DNA from: Acanthaster planci
Lineage: Eukaryota; Echinodermata; Asteroidea; Valvatida; Acanthasteridae
DNA length: 64,000 nt
Direction of reading: 5' to 3'
Assembly: GCF_001949145.1 (NCBI RefSeq)
Contig: NW_019091509.1
Span: 181,163 to 245,162, forward strand
The notes under the pieces are model-generated. The model was not told where the DNA came from and did no database searches. It saw only the letters and a program-made list of their open reading frames with translations. Numbering within the stretch: the first letter of the stretch is position 1; every line of letters begins with the position of its first letter. Position numbers and translations under genes: made by a program. This document shows positions 1 through 11,079 of this stretch, one piece after another.

Positions 1-2377
1 TCATTATAATGAGTAAGAGCAGCAATAGCACAGCAACAGCGCACTGGTTGCACTTTATGCCGAACTTAAATAGAGCAGTGTTGTGCCACTGCCATTTGGA
101 ACATTGATAGCGTGGTATACCCTGTCGAGCTAAAGGGCTTGCCATCCCCAGTTCAATTTGTCAAGCCAAATTGTGCTAAACACCATGCTATTGCCGTGCA
201 GAATTTCACAAAATTGAATTATTTGAGTTCAACACAGCAGTAGCATAGCGTATAGCCTTGGTCTTATATTCATGGGGTGGCTGATGGATTAAGATGTTGT
301 TTGTTCCCTACGTGTACACTTCTGATGGTAAATGTGTTTCTATTGCCCATCTCCAATAAATTTTCACATATACAACGTTCAGGATGTCTGTGAAGTGGCC
401 CGTCTGTTTGTTTTGAATTCTGTATAAAGCCTAGCACAAATTGTTGGTGAGGTTGTAGTGGGAAGTATTGTACCAGTACATATATTATACGAATGCCCTT
501 CATGAGGAGGTTATTATGGCATTCAGCTATTTTTGACAATTTGGCCAATATGCCTCAACTTGAAATGATAAACTTAAATTGACTTAACTGGCTTAGCCCT
601 AAGTGCAGCTTATACATACCATTTCATTTCGCTCTCATTTTATGAATTCGAACAGGTTTGCGGTTGTAAATTATAGCCATAACATTACGTTTTATGTTTT
701 ACATTTGTTAGTGTGAGAACAACCATAAAATAATACACATGTAGTCGAAGTGCACCATTCTCAATTTGTTTTGCACAAACAAACTGCAGGCCATTTACCA
801 AGTGCACACAAATGGTCAATCACTCTGAAAAGCCTGCTAATGATATAGTATTTTAAGCAGGTAATTTTTCTACCACATATTTTAACTACTGATCCAAAAT
901 AATATAAAAATTTCTGTTTTCTGAATATAATAGCATTCTAGGCACACACATCAAAGTGAAAGCATGACCGATACCATTAATCTACTTTCAAGTGTGCTAT
1001 TTCATAATCATTGAGCATTCCTGTTTTAGATTTTCTCCAAATGGTATACATAACCTGTTATTACTACAATGACTGATTCAATGTCTTTACCAAATCTGAA
1101 TCAGTAAACAAGCAGAGTGTTCGTATTCGGAAGTGTGCAGTATTATTTAGCTGCCTACAAGAACAGCTAAGGTCAAGGAACTATATAGATCTTCTAAAAA
1201 AAAAAAAAAAAAGAGGGAAGAGAATGTATAAATTTGACTTGAATGTGTGTCCTATTTATTTTTGCATTTGATTTGCTTTTTACAACGTGTAGAGGTTACC
1301 CAAACAGGGGGAACAAAGAAGAAACTTGTTAAAATCACTTTCTGTAGTTTGTGTGACCAGATAAAAGCTCAAGTGGTCAACATGACATGCTCTTGCAAAA
1401 TGAGATTATATATGAAGATTCTTACAGAGTTACTGAAAGATTCTCACAGATGAGCTAATTTCCGCAACAATACTATTTAATTGACATACTGTAGGAGAGT
1501 TCTTTTGTTTTCAGGTTGTTTGCATAAAACAGAAGTTGCAATCACAACTGAAGGACTGAAGAAGATTATACTTTAATTGTCAACTGGTCTGTAAACAAAA
1601 TTAGTTTCTATAGGATCCACAAAAAAAAAAGATTTCTGCCCTGACAAACAAATCAGGCCGATTGATTCACAGTTAATCACTCATAAGTAGTTACCAAAAC
1701 ATTGTTTACAGTTCCACACCCGCGAACTATGCCGATTTTGGTAGAATCATTGTAAAAACTCAAGCAGCATTTTCAATTCCAAATTTACTTCATTTTATCA
1801 CTTCCAAGAGAAAATTTATTATTCTCAACAGCAGGCACACGGTATGCATGCCGGGTTCCAGTATGCAAGCAGCCTGTTGTCAATATAGAGGCAAAGACCT
1901 GTTTACAAACAGTTTTCACTGTGCTAAGGACACCTGACCCCCCCCCGGCACGAATTCAAGACGAAAAGAATACATATCACAAATATATGCGTGAAAACTG
2001 AAATTGTTACACAAAACTCAATATTGCATGCTGCTGTTGTCGTGAAAATCATTATGGTGTAGCTATTTATTGCTGCTACATGGAAATAAAAATTTCTCTG
2101 AAAGAGAGTGAATTTTAAAGGCCATGTTGAGAGCAGTTGTCACCAAGCAATTGATATACAGGGATATTTAGGGCAGTGCTGCAGCAAGTTTTATTTATTG
2201 TTTCATCCAACTGCTGCTTGTGCATTTTGGCTTTGAAAGAACAGTTATTCTGTTGAGCAGCTTACGTCAGAGGAATCACTTTTCTGCTTGCCAGCTGGCT
2301 AAAGCAGTTTTTACCTTCCAAGATGCCATGCCAGAGGTGGCAGCATAAATTTTGGCAGCAGTCATCTCTGCCTTACG
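1..2377. other. No gene recognised (AT-rich, left flank)
   Basis: I found only short open frames (for example 270-548 minus, 1247-1453 plus) without recognisable domains or paired splice sites. There are poly-A (about 1196-1212) and poly-C (about 1938-1946) runs. The last 200 bases may belong to the 5' end of the DIRS-like element that follows. Confidence 0.5.
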
Positions 2378-3530
2378 TTGCAGAATGTTGCAGCAGACTG
2401 GGACGTCCGAGCAATGAGGTCTGTTGCATCATCTGCAGCCAATAAGGAAGTCAATGTAGATGTCAAGAGCAATACACCGAGCAACTACGCGTCATCCACC
2501 ACTACACAGCAGGCATTGTTGGTCTTCAGGGATTCCAGGGATGATGGCACGTCCAACGCCCGTAACCCAGTTCGTACTGGAGACACCAGCACCAGATTAT
2601 TTGAACAATAGGGGACCAAACACCAGTAACAGAGCTGGTAGAGGTAGTGGCAGTGAGTCCAGCTCAAATATCAGACTGCAACCAAATCCACCATGTCCCC
2701 CAGACTCTGTAGTTAACAATAACTATAATGCTAATACATGTACTGGTGATAGTTTGGTCGTTGGCCCGGTTTTGTCAACCATCAATTCTAGTGCCTTGGT
2801 GCACCCAATGCACGCTTCCTCACTCAGTAAAAGTAATTTAGTTTTAGGTCTGAATCAAGCCGGTGCAGCCGATAAGCTTTTTGCTGTTATTGGCCCATTC
2901 AGCCATGAGTAAGCATTCCGTGGGGCCATGGCATGCCATGGGGCACGATGCCCCCATCGATGCACATGTATTCCAATCCATTCAAGAAAACATTTGGAAG
3001 GAGAAGTATGTAGACTTAGCATCCTTTTATCTTGACAATGCCACTATTGTTTTGACTTCTGCCAACAGCAGCTCAAAATTGACCATGGCAGTTGAGCAGT
3101 GGTTTTGCGGCTGGCTACTGCACACCCCTCGCAAGCTAGTTTCGATAGACAAATGGTCTGGTGCTATTCACATTTTCATGGCCATATACTCAATGTGACT
3201 TCCCAGCCGCTTCCTGGAATTGCTAAAATATGCAGAAATAGTTCGTATGGCAGCCGTGCAATTCCCTGGCCTAGGCTGGCACAATTATAATGAGGGATTC
3301 CGCCTGCGTATGGAAGCGGTCCCGTCCCGTTCATGGACTACCATGGACATGGAACTGTGGCTTACTGTCTCCACGGCTGGCAGCGTGCTACCCGCTGTTA
3401 ATACTTCTGCGAATACAGCTGTCGTGGTTGCTCGAAACCACTGGACTAAGCACATCTGCTTTGCGTTTAATTCTGCTTTGGGTTGTCGGTAGAATCCCTG
3501 CCGGGACACGGTGCGTGGTCGTGTAGAACG
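2378..3530 (+). pseudogene. DIRS-like Gag remnant
   Basis: Fragments in three frames carry DIRS gag-type sequence: PIDAHVFQSIQENIWKEKYV and DLASF near 2960-3030, then LLKYAEIVRMAAVQFPGLGW near 3215-3280 and MELWLTVSTAGSVLP near 3350. A Cys-rich tail follows (CFAFNSALGCR, about 3460-3490), like the usual zinc-binding end. At least three frame changes separate the pieces, so no functional product is expected. Confidence 0.65.
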
Positions 3531-3821
3531 GAAGTGCAGCCCCCCATGCAAGGAGGCACCACCGCAAAGCGTTCGATCACTCCTGTTAGTGCTACATACA
3601 TGCGCTACACAAAGACTCTGTCTGCAGCATTGCGTGTGTAGCAGGCATTCTGGCTGGCAACAACCAGCAATGTGGGACCATGGATGAGCGCTAGCATGCA
3701 CACTGGCAATCCACAGCCGACTCCTAACATAACCAGAACCTCCAAGCAACTTTTTGTTCTTCCAACGCCCATTAAGGTGGTTGTTCTTCGGCAGTGGTTG
3801 GCACAGTATCTGCATTAGTCG

Positions 3822-5260
3822 GTGGCTGATTCATGTAAACAAGGTTTTTCATGGGGCTTTTCCCTTGGTTTTACGGGACCTGGGCTAAGGAAGGATTCTA
3901 AATGTCTTAAATATGCTACAGATAGGCCCTGGGTTGTTCTTCAAAAGTTGCCAAATGAAATTGATCCTGCTAGAATCGCGGGACCTTTCATTCATCCACC
4001 TTTCCCTATCAACCTACAATGTTTACCAACCTAAATAACAACCTAGCTCAATTTGACTGATCCACCATTTGTCATAACCCATGGGGAGTTCCGTGAATGA
4101 CTGTATCGATAAAGATGAGCGCAAGTACACTATGCATTTTTTGATTCAGCCGTTTAATTAGCATGTCTGTTGACCCAAATGTATGGTTAGCAAAAACTGA
4201 CGTCAAGGCTGCTTCCCGTTTCCCCTTCGGATTACGATTTTTGGGTTTTCAGTTTCAGAATAAGTTTTACTATGACAATGCCTACCCATGGGATGTTCAG
4301 TGCCATGTGCACTGTTTGAGACCTTAAGTCCGTTTTTTAGAATTTCATGAGAAGCAGGTTTCCGGATCAGACACTATTACATATTACATCGAGTTTTTGT
4401 TCATTGGCGCAACCACGGAACGATGTGAGTTACTTTTAAGTACATTTCAAGAAGTTTGTGCGCAACTACAAGTTCCACTTGCGGAAGAAAAGACAAAGGG
4501 CCCATGTCGAGCTATTACTTGTTTGGGTTTGGACTTTGATATAGTTAAGTGCAAGATTCGAGTGCCAAGCGGCAAAGTACTGGCACTCTGGGAAAAAAAT
4601 TCAGTCATGTATGGGACTGAGGAGGTTGTCGCTGAGGGAAATCCAATCCTTAGTAGTCTCACTGAACTTTGTATGTCGCACTGTCACCGCAGGCCAGGCA
4701 TACACCAGGCATTTAATTAGTTTATCACAAGGGCTAGCAAAGCCACATCATGAAACTTGCATAACAACTGGCACAAAATGGACCTTTTAATGTGGTTGGA
4801 CTTTCTTGATCATGTCAATGGGGTTTCGCCTTTCCGTGATCAGGGCTGACTTGACAATGACGCATCAGGATTATTTACTGATGCTGCTGCAAGCATTGGC
4901 TTTGGTGGTTACTTTAATGGTCAATGGTTTCAAGGGAGGTGGACTCCCGAGCTGGTCACACTTTTGGCATCTATATCACACAGCAAATTCTATCCTTTGG
5001 TGATTGCCATGTATTCTTTAGCTCCTCAGTTAGCTAATTGTAAGGTGCGTTTTCAGACGGATAATGAGGCTGTGGTTCACGTCATTAACAAGCAATCCTC
5101 ACATTGTGATATGATCATGCAGTATGTGCACCCATTTGTTTGCAAGTGCCTGCGATATCACGTTTTAGGCCGTTCACATTCCAGGAATTCAAAAAGACAT
5201 AGCCAATTTCCCTTCCCGTTTTCAGGTGGCCCGTTTCTCTGCCCTCGCCCCTCAGGCTGA
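3822..5260 (+). pseudogene. DIRS-like reverse transcriptase / RNase H remnant
   Basis: RT pieces include LRKDSKCLKYATDRPWVVL and ARIAGPFIHPPFP (3890-4010), a palm segment near 4200-4300 and FIGATTERCELLLSTFQEVC (from 4397). RNase H follows: a DASGLFTDAAASIGFGGYF stretch near 4855-4920 and NCKVRFQTDNEAVVHVINKQ near 5036-5095, with the TDNEA aspartate kept. The RT catalytic site, normally YLDD before FLFIGA, reads YYIE, so both aspartates are lost. Several stops and frameshifts are present. Confidence 0.8.
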
Positions 5261-5363
5261 GGACAATATGACCCCAGTCCCAGACATCCAACAGACCTGT
5301 TAGGTGAGATTAACCGCCTATTGATGGCAGCTTCAACTTCAAACACAAAACATACCAAATTGG

Positions 5364-5900
5364 TTGGTGGGCACTTTCCTTATTCAAACAATGCAGTTTG
5401 AAGACGATTGTCCTGCATCCCCTGATGATGTCGGTAAATTCATTGCATGGTTGTCTTTGCAAGGTTTAGCAGCATCAACAGTTGCCATGTACACATATGT
5501 AGCAGGTGTGGGTTATTATCACAAGATTCTAGGCTGGAGCCCACCCATGATTTCCTAGTTAAGAAATTATTGACGGGTTGCCGTAGAGATAAGGCAAGTA
5601 GTGACAAGCGCTGGCCCATGACACCTCCCTGTCTTGGCCTGGATTATGTGAGCACTTCTTCATGTTTGTAACAATTGCAANGAAGTCGTCCTGTTCCGTG
5701 CGGTTATGTTAAGTGCCTTTTGGGGGTTTTTGTGCATAGATGAATTTGCCGCGATTTCCAAAAACCACGTACAAAAATCGCTTTTCCTTTCTTCTGATGA
5801 GAAACTTCAGAATCTTGGTCAAACTGCTGTATCGGTTCTAATTTCCCTCAGACACATGAAAACAAACCAGTTGGGTCATCCACAGGTTGTCTAATAAGCA
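5364..5900 (+). pseudogene. DIRS-like tyrosine recombinase remnant
   Basis: The N-terminal SAM-like part reads CPASPDDVGKFIAWLSLQGL then AASTVAMYTYVAGVGYYH (5411-5525). The catalytic part begins LSAFWGFLCIDEFAAISK (5706-5765). The family motif is usually G-(F/L)-L-R-I-x-E, where the Arg is catalytic. Here it is Cys, consistent with a CGC to TGC change. The two parts are in different frames, with a stop and an ambiguous base between them. The distal His and Tyr boxes were not found. Confidence 0.7.
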
Positions 5901-6249
5901 TTATTTGCCCGGTGAGGGCAATAAATGCATACATGCAAATTCGGCTGAACTTATCTGGTAGTTTCTTTTGCCAGTTTGGGGTTCAGGCCCTTGCACAGTA
6001 TCAATTTAATGTCATCAACATGACATGCAGTTGGGTCATGTTACAGTTATGAAACCCTAAACAAATACGGCATTACTACAGTCACGAAAGTTGGACCTGA
6101 AATGTGTGTTTCCTGTAACAGACAAGTGAACACCGTTGCAGCGGGACAGCTAGTGTTGAACTTCAAGAAGGGTGTATAGCATTATTCTATATATCAGTCA
6201 ATGTTTGGCATGCACATGCTTAGACTGTGCTATTTCTGTTTTTCACAGA

Positions 6250-6393
6250 ATGTGCTCGTCATTTGATGCATCTTACTGCTACTAAAGTAGCTGATCATGT
6301 CTCTGTCCAGGGTTGCCGAATTACTGATATCTATTACCACCTCAAGAAGTGTAGCAAAAGAAAACAAGAGTTCAGTGAATGTTGAGAATAGGT
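6250..6393 (+). other. Exon-like segment, plus strand, unknown
   Basis: A strong acceptor-like tract (CTATTTCTGTTTTTCACAG) precedes an open frame reading CARHLMHLTATKVADHVSVQ and GCRITDIYHHLKKCSKRKQE, ending at a TGA. It could be a last exon of an unknown gene or a piece of the neighbouring retroelement. No family is recognised. Confidence 0.25.
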
Positions 6394-6578
6394 GGACACT
6401 CCTAAACAGAAAAAATACTCAAACATGTCTCTACCCCGTGCCTGTCATTAGGATAGTCCACCACCCAATTTCCCAAACAATGAATTGCACTGTTTCCATT
6501 TCTTGGAGCCAGTTGGCGCTTGGAAGTCAACAATAGGCAAAAGACAGCTTCAAATGGAAAGGTGCTGCAACTACTAGG

Positions 6579-6890
6579 ATGGAGAAACAAAAGACAACTC
6601 ATAAGTTGATTTCTGACTCTTATAAGACATCAACTACAGCCAAGACATTGTCCGTTCCCACTACGGCCATGCCACCATCCAGTAGTGCCAAGCCATCGTC
6701 CACTTCCAACACTACCAAGCTACCATCCATTACTGTTAATCCTTTATTAACAACTGCCAAGTCATCTTTACTTCCTGTACTGCAAAGCCTTCACCTAGAA
6801 CTGCCAAGCAATCATTCACTGTCAGCACCATGAGGTTATCATTTACTTCCAATACTGCCAAGAGTTATTATCTGTATCTGCAATATCAGG
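6579..6890 (+). repeat. Degenerate Ser/Thr/Pro-rich tandem repeat
   Basis: Units with the core ACTGCCAAGYCATC recur at irregular spacing. The plus frame from 6579 reads as a mucin-like Thr/Ser/Pro/Lys-rich peptide of 84 codons (PSSSAKPSSTSNTTKLPSIT), then is broken. Whether it was ever coding is unclear. Confidence 0.5.
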
Positions 6891-7246
6891 TACCACTAGC
6901 ACTCTTAAACCAGATCCTCCTAGCTCAAACCCCAAAAGAGTTGTCAAAATGATGACTAATCCAAACCAGTATTAGTAAAGACCTCTTAAGACCATCACAT
7001 GGTCCAACAAGGCCATCACAAAACCATAACAAGACTTCCAGTTTGAATGAAGTTACGATATTGAGGATGATATATCGAATATTGAAGGTGATGCAATCAG
7101 AGGAGTGAAAAAAGACCTCTACACTGGTGCAAATGAATGTACTTACTTGGCTTTTAACCTCATCTTTTGGGGTAGACTTTGTATGTATAGTTATGTATTA
7201 AGGCAGATTACAGTGGAATTTATTTTCCTTTTCTTATAAACATTAC

Positions 7247-7409
7247 CTGATAAATGTGCTTCTTCCGAAGATTGCTGCAGGAGTAACTGATCATCAAATG
7301 CAAAAATGCTGTCACTGTCTGCTTGCCTGGCACAAGGGGGAGCACTTCTAGGAACTTCTGCAAGATGCATATTACACAGATCAGAGTCGGAGTCAAATCT
7401 TAAGACCAC
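7247..7409 (-). CDS. Possible NEK9-like C-terminal exon
   Basis: The minus frame is open and acidic: LRFDSDSDLCNMHLAEVPRS, then APPCARQADSDSIFAFDDQL and LLQQSSEEAHLS. It is bounded by a donor GTAATG (7241-7246) and possible acceptors at 7410-7411 or 7399-7400. Composition resembles the Ser/acidic tails of NEK9 proteins, and the strand and position fit. Its phase does not join directly to exon 14, so at least one exon between 7410 and 8990 is missing from this model. A different host gene is possible. Confidence 0.35.
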
Positions 7410-7499
7410 CTAAGTGTTCTCCATAAAGTGCAGTATGCAACTAAGTTGTCAGAGAGTGAATACTGTGTCTTTGTACAGTTATTGTCCTTGATGTCTTAA

Positions 7500-8087
7500 C
7501 CACTTCCTGCCGGGGACTCTGGAATTGGAGACGTATGCTTTATATGAATGGCTGGGGTCTCCAAACTTGGACAAAGGAAACAGGGCCCAATAACAAAAAA
7601 ACGTACTCTGAACAAAAGACCAGGCTGCTGGGCATTAGCAACATTTTTCACTCTCAAAAGTGGTGATAATCCAGCCTTGTTTTGAAACCATATACCGGAG
7701 TTTGGGGCATTTATAGCGAGCGGATTACCACCAGGGACAAAAGCGTTCCACCACCGCAGCGATAAGCCACACAACACCGCTGCACGCTAATCTGGCCCCT
7801 ATTGAAAAGAGGTCAGCAGTGCACTGAGCCAGGTTTGTGAACAAAAGAAAGTTGCATAACAACACACAATCTGAGCTCTTTTTACAAGGCTGCAGGCCTG
7901 GCTGAAATACTCAGGCATCAATGAAGGTCACCTGTCAACTTTGAGTAGTGCCTAAAGATTACTTCATGCGGCTATAAACGTCCGTTAAATGAAATGATAA
8001 ATTTTTGAAGAATTTTGAAAATGGAAAAAATGATAATTATGCCGGCCCAGCATCATCAACATTGAAAAATGCCCCAGCATGAAGTGG
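7500..8087 (-). mobile_element. piggyBac-type MITE, copy 1
   Basis: The element is 588 bp with imperfect inverted ends (CCACTTCCTGCCGGGG left; CCCCAGCATGAAGTGG right), flanked by TTAA at 7496-7499 and a decayed CTAA at 8088-8091. TTAA targets and CC-starting ends are typical of piggyBac. The interior is shared with copies at 35233-35919 and 56326-56833. It carries no transposase. Strand is given relative to the other two copies. Confidence 0.75.
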
Positions 8088-9000
8088 CTAATTCACAGAA
8101 ACTTACCATGCCTACCTGTAAACAATCCTCTGCATTCCCATCTGGATTGTTGTTACATCAAACTAATGTTGTACACTGTCAATATTCAACATATATCTTT
8201 GCACATTAGCAAGTCAGCCACCACTGCTTGAGTGCTAGGCAACTGTTACACAACTGATATTCATTTAGACAGGGTGAAGAAGTGGCTGATCAAAATGATT
8301 TTTAAAGTGTGAGTTAGCCAAGGAATCAAAGAAACTACCCTTTCTCAACTCAAAGGATACCACTAGCTTGAGTTACGATGGGGTGATTTTGGAAAGTTGG
8401 GCAGAAAGAGAGCACAATCTGTGAATTTACACGCAACATTACACCAACAAAAGTGGACAGTGTAACATTTGACTCAAAAATGACAGAGTTTATCAATGAA
8501 CATTGCAGAATTTGGATGTTTGATGCATTTTGGAATAATGAAAGAAAAACTAGAAATGAACCCAATTTTCACGGGTCTTTTTGTGAGGACAGCTGCACGG
8601 TTTAGCGAGGCCTCCACTGCAGTTATTTTACCATTAAGAGTCCAAGGGGAACATGGCTTAATTACTTGAAGAATCCAACTTTTTTTCTGAAAAACTGCCT
8701 TATCTGTTGATTCCTATTCTTGATTTCAATTAATATGAGTACTTCCACATGTTTAATTAAACCTTTTTGTTAAGAAGGCTGCCTGAGATGGATGCCATTT
8801 CTACAATGTGATATAAAGCTTCTATGTTACCTTTTAAAAATGTTACAAAGATTTCTGCTGGTGGTGTGAAGAAACTTGGTTCTACCATGGCAACAAAACA
8901 TACTAACTTTAGTTATCTTTGCATAGCTTTAGGTACAGTAATAATAATGGATTCATCATGAAGTATCAACCAGGTACATGTACTCACCAAAAATACATAC

Positions 9001-9114
9001 CAAGAATACACTTTGCAATGATAACAAGTATTTGGATTGAAGCTTTTATAACGGTAAAGGGTGGTAAGATTGAGGAACCCCTGTATCTATCACAAGAACC
9101 TCTAAGTGATGTAG
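9001..9114 (-). CDS. NEK9: Probable NEK9-like exon 14 (half RCC1 blade)
   Basis: Acceptor ATACAG at 9115-9117 gives two bases, the number needed after exon 13. The frame then reads TSLRGSCDRYRGSSILPPFT and VIKASIQILVIIAKCIL. PPFxVIK...IQILVIIAKC has the Pro...Val...Ile pattern of an RCC1 half-blade. The 3' edge is uncertain: donors GTATGT (8995-9000) and GTGAGT (8982-8987) are both possible. It lies 32 bp outside the Harbinger element. Phase and position support it, but the similarity is weak. Confidence 0.45.
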
Positions 9115-9699
9115 CTGTATTGCTTGACACGAACATTAATGCCAGGGCCTGTATTCACAAAACATAAACTTAAAAAAAAAATTAAGTTGTATAAAATCTA
9201 AGCACCCTGCTAACTTATGTGGCTCACTCAACTTGAGATCACGAAAAAAAAAGTAAGCACCCTACTTATCTTAACTGCACACTTAAGTTTCATCAGTAAA
9301 TGTCTCATAAAGCTGACCTGTTGCTCATGCACATAAATCACTCATCAACAATGGTTGTTAAGTATCCATGGTCAATCAATAAATTAAGATTCCAGACAGA
9401 TGCAGACAGGCTACAAAGCTGATTTTTCCCATTTTTTGCCCAGCATTTTAAGCCTATTGCATCTACAAATTACAACCAAAAATAAATTAAACACGTGTTT
9501 GATACGCGATCCTTCCCCACGAAGGCATTTGGATGCAAGATGCATTGAAATCCCATTAAATAAATGACAATTTGAAATCGCTATTGCAATGACGTGCACG
9601 GATTCAACTGGATTAACTTGATCACAACACTTTTATTGTGAAAAATATATAATTGATAATTGAATAGCTTCATCTCAGTTTAATAATTAATAACAATGG

Positions 9700-10987
9700 C
9701 CACCAAAGATGGTTAGCAGTCAAGAAAGCCTAACTTTTCTGAGAATGATCAGTTAACATTCTTGCTGAATGGGAAAAATGGCAAGAAGTGCTGCAGCCCA
9801 AACTTTCTGCGAAAATAATAGCAGCTGCCAAACATGATGCCTGGCAAGAATTTACCGATGTGCTGAATGCACAGTTTCCTTCTGTCTGACGGGATGTCAG
9901 CAAAATTCAAAAGAAATGGGAGAACATGAATAGCAACATGAGGAAGAAAGTATCCACGTAAAGAAAGGAGTCACTGAAAACAAGTACTGACTTTTAGAAT
10001 GGTCTTTAACCACTTTATTTGTATAGGTCCTACAGTTTTTGTACAGAATGAAAGAAAGTGGTTTAGACCTCAACAAAAAGTATTCCTTATAGCTTAAACT
10101 ATACCAAGACGTATGAGAAGTGCATCTGATGAAAAAAAAAAAACTTGATCCTTATAATCTGTCCTCACGAAGTAAGTCTAATCATTCGTTTTGATTTTTT
10201 TAACAGAATCAAATTGGTGACTATATATAACAGGATTTGCCCTTACCCAACATATATCAATAAGCACTGTATGCTCAGTGCTTGTCTGAGAGCTTGGGAA
10301 AAAACTCATAAGCTTACATATGCAAAAAAAAAAAATTACATCTTGAAAATAGTTCGCGGTACCTGCTGCTTCATCTGACTCCGACTGGCCAGCCGACCCC
10401 GGCAAGCTCGGTGGTCGAGTGGTTAAGACATCTGCACTAGTAAGCAGGAGATCGTGGGCTCAAGTCCCACCCGAGTGAGCTTATGAGGGTTTTTTTGCAA
10501 GTTCTCGGACAAGCACTGAGCATACAGTGCTTATTAATATACGTTGGGTAAGGGCAAAACCTGTTATATATAATTAACATCTCCCCAATGCAAAAAAAAA
10601 AAAATACATCTTCAAATTGGTGACGTTGAACATTAGGCCTAACATTTTACATTGAAATTACATTCCTTTAAAAACACAATACGAGGTTTTTCAAAGAAGT
10701 ATGATAAGATACCCGTGACTAATAACAAGAGAAATGTTGAATTGCGTTTACAAAAAGCGGTGTGTGCGTTGGGGTTTAAGTGTGATTTTCTCCCTATGTT
10801 AAATTCTCCGAGTGGGGGTCCAGCACCACCTGATATGGCTCCACTAAACCAGAGATTGATGTCAATTCTTGGAAAGACTTCTCCACCCTTTGTTGGCATA
10901 GGTAGTTTTGAGCAGATAGATGTGGATGCTCAACCTACTTTGACGTCAGAGAACCAGTCTGTAGTGGCAACACCAGCCGAATGGTAA
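9700..10987 (+). pseudogene. Harbinger Myb/SANT-like protein remnant, split by SINE
   Basis: Around 9735-9960 the plus strand reads LLEWEKWQEVLQPKLSAKII, then AWQEFTDVLNAQFPS and KIQKKWENMNSNMRKKVS: a Myb/SANT trihelix-type DNA-binding domain with a stop and a frame break. The piece at 10652-10987 carries SGGPAPPDMAPLNQRLMSIL, resembling the Gly-Gly-Pro-Pro segment that follows the Myb domain in Harbinger accessory proteins. The SINE composite lies between the two. In known Harbingers this protein helps the transposase enter the nucleus and bind the ends. Confidence 0.65.
10222..10611 (+). mobile_element. tRNA-derived SINE foldback composite
   Basis: This 390-bp insertion is flanked by a perfect 13-bp direct repeat, TCAAATTGGTGAC, at 10209-10221 and 10612-10624. 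The middle carries a tRNA-like head with Pol III A-box TGGTCGAGTGG (10412-10422) and B-box GGCTCAAGTCC (10457-10467), then body, poly-A and a TACATCTTC tail. The first ~95 bases (10222-10315) are an inverted copy of the body at about 10481-10575. The poly-A/TACATCTT tail occurs twice in direct order (about 10319-10348 and 10587-10616). Confidence 0.8.
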
Positions 10988-11079
10988 ACAAGCTTACTAT
11001 AAGCCCAACATACAAAAATTTTGGCACAAAGGATAAAAATTAATCCAGTTAAAAACAATTCTTGATAGCTAGCTCTTAG

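Larger units (their letters stand above)
2378..6080 (+). mobile_element. DIRS-like tyrosine-recombinase retrotransposon, degraded
   Basis: Gag-like, reverse transcriptase, RNase H and tyrosine recombinase remnants follow one another on the plus strand in the DIRS order, with no integrase or LTR. Frames are broken by many stops and shifts. The outer limits are set from coding similarity only; no terminal or internal complementary repeats were identified. A single ambiguous base lies at 5681. Confidence 0.8.

Noticed and set aside
270-548. 92-codon minus open frame in the left flank
   Set aside because: No family recognised; its length is within chance for this much sequence.
1938-1960. GGCACGAATTC near a C-run, considered as a cloning adapter
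   Set aside because: It does not match the common EcoRI cDNA adapter order, and the surrounding sequence is ordinary genomic DNA.
10402-10485. Possible tRNA gene (A-box and B-box present)
   Set aside because: No complete acceptor stem or anticodon arm could be drawn, and the segment continues into a SINE body with poly-A and flanking target duplications.
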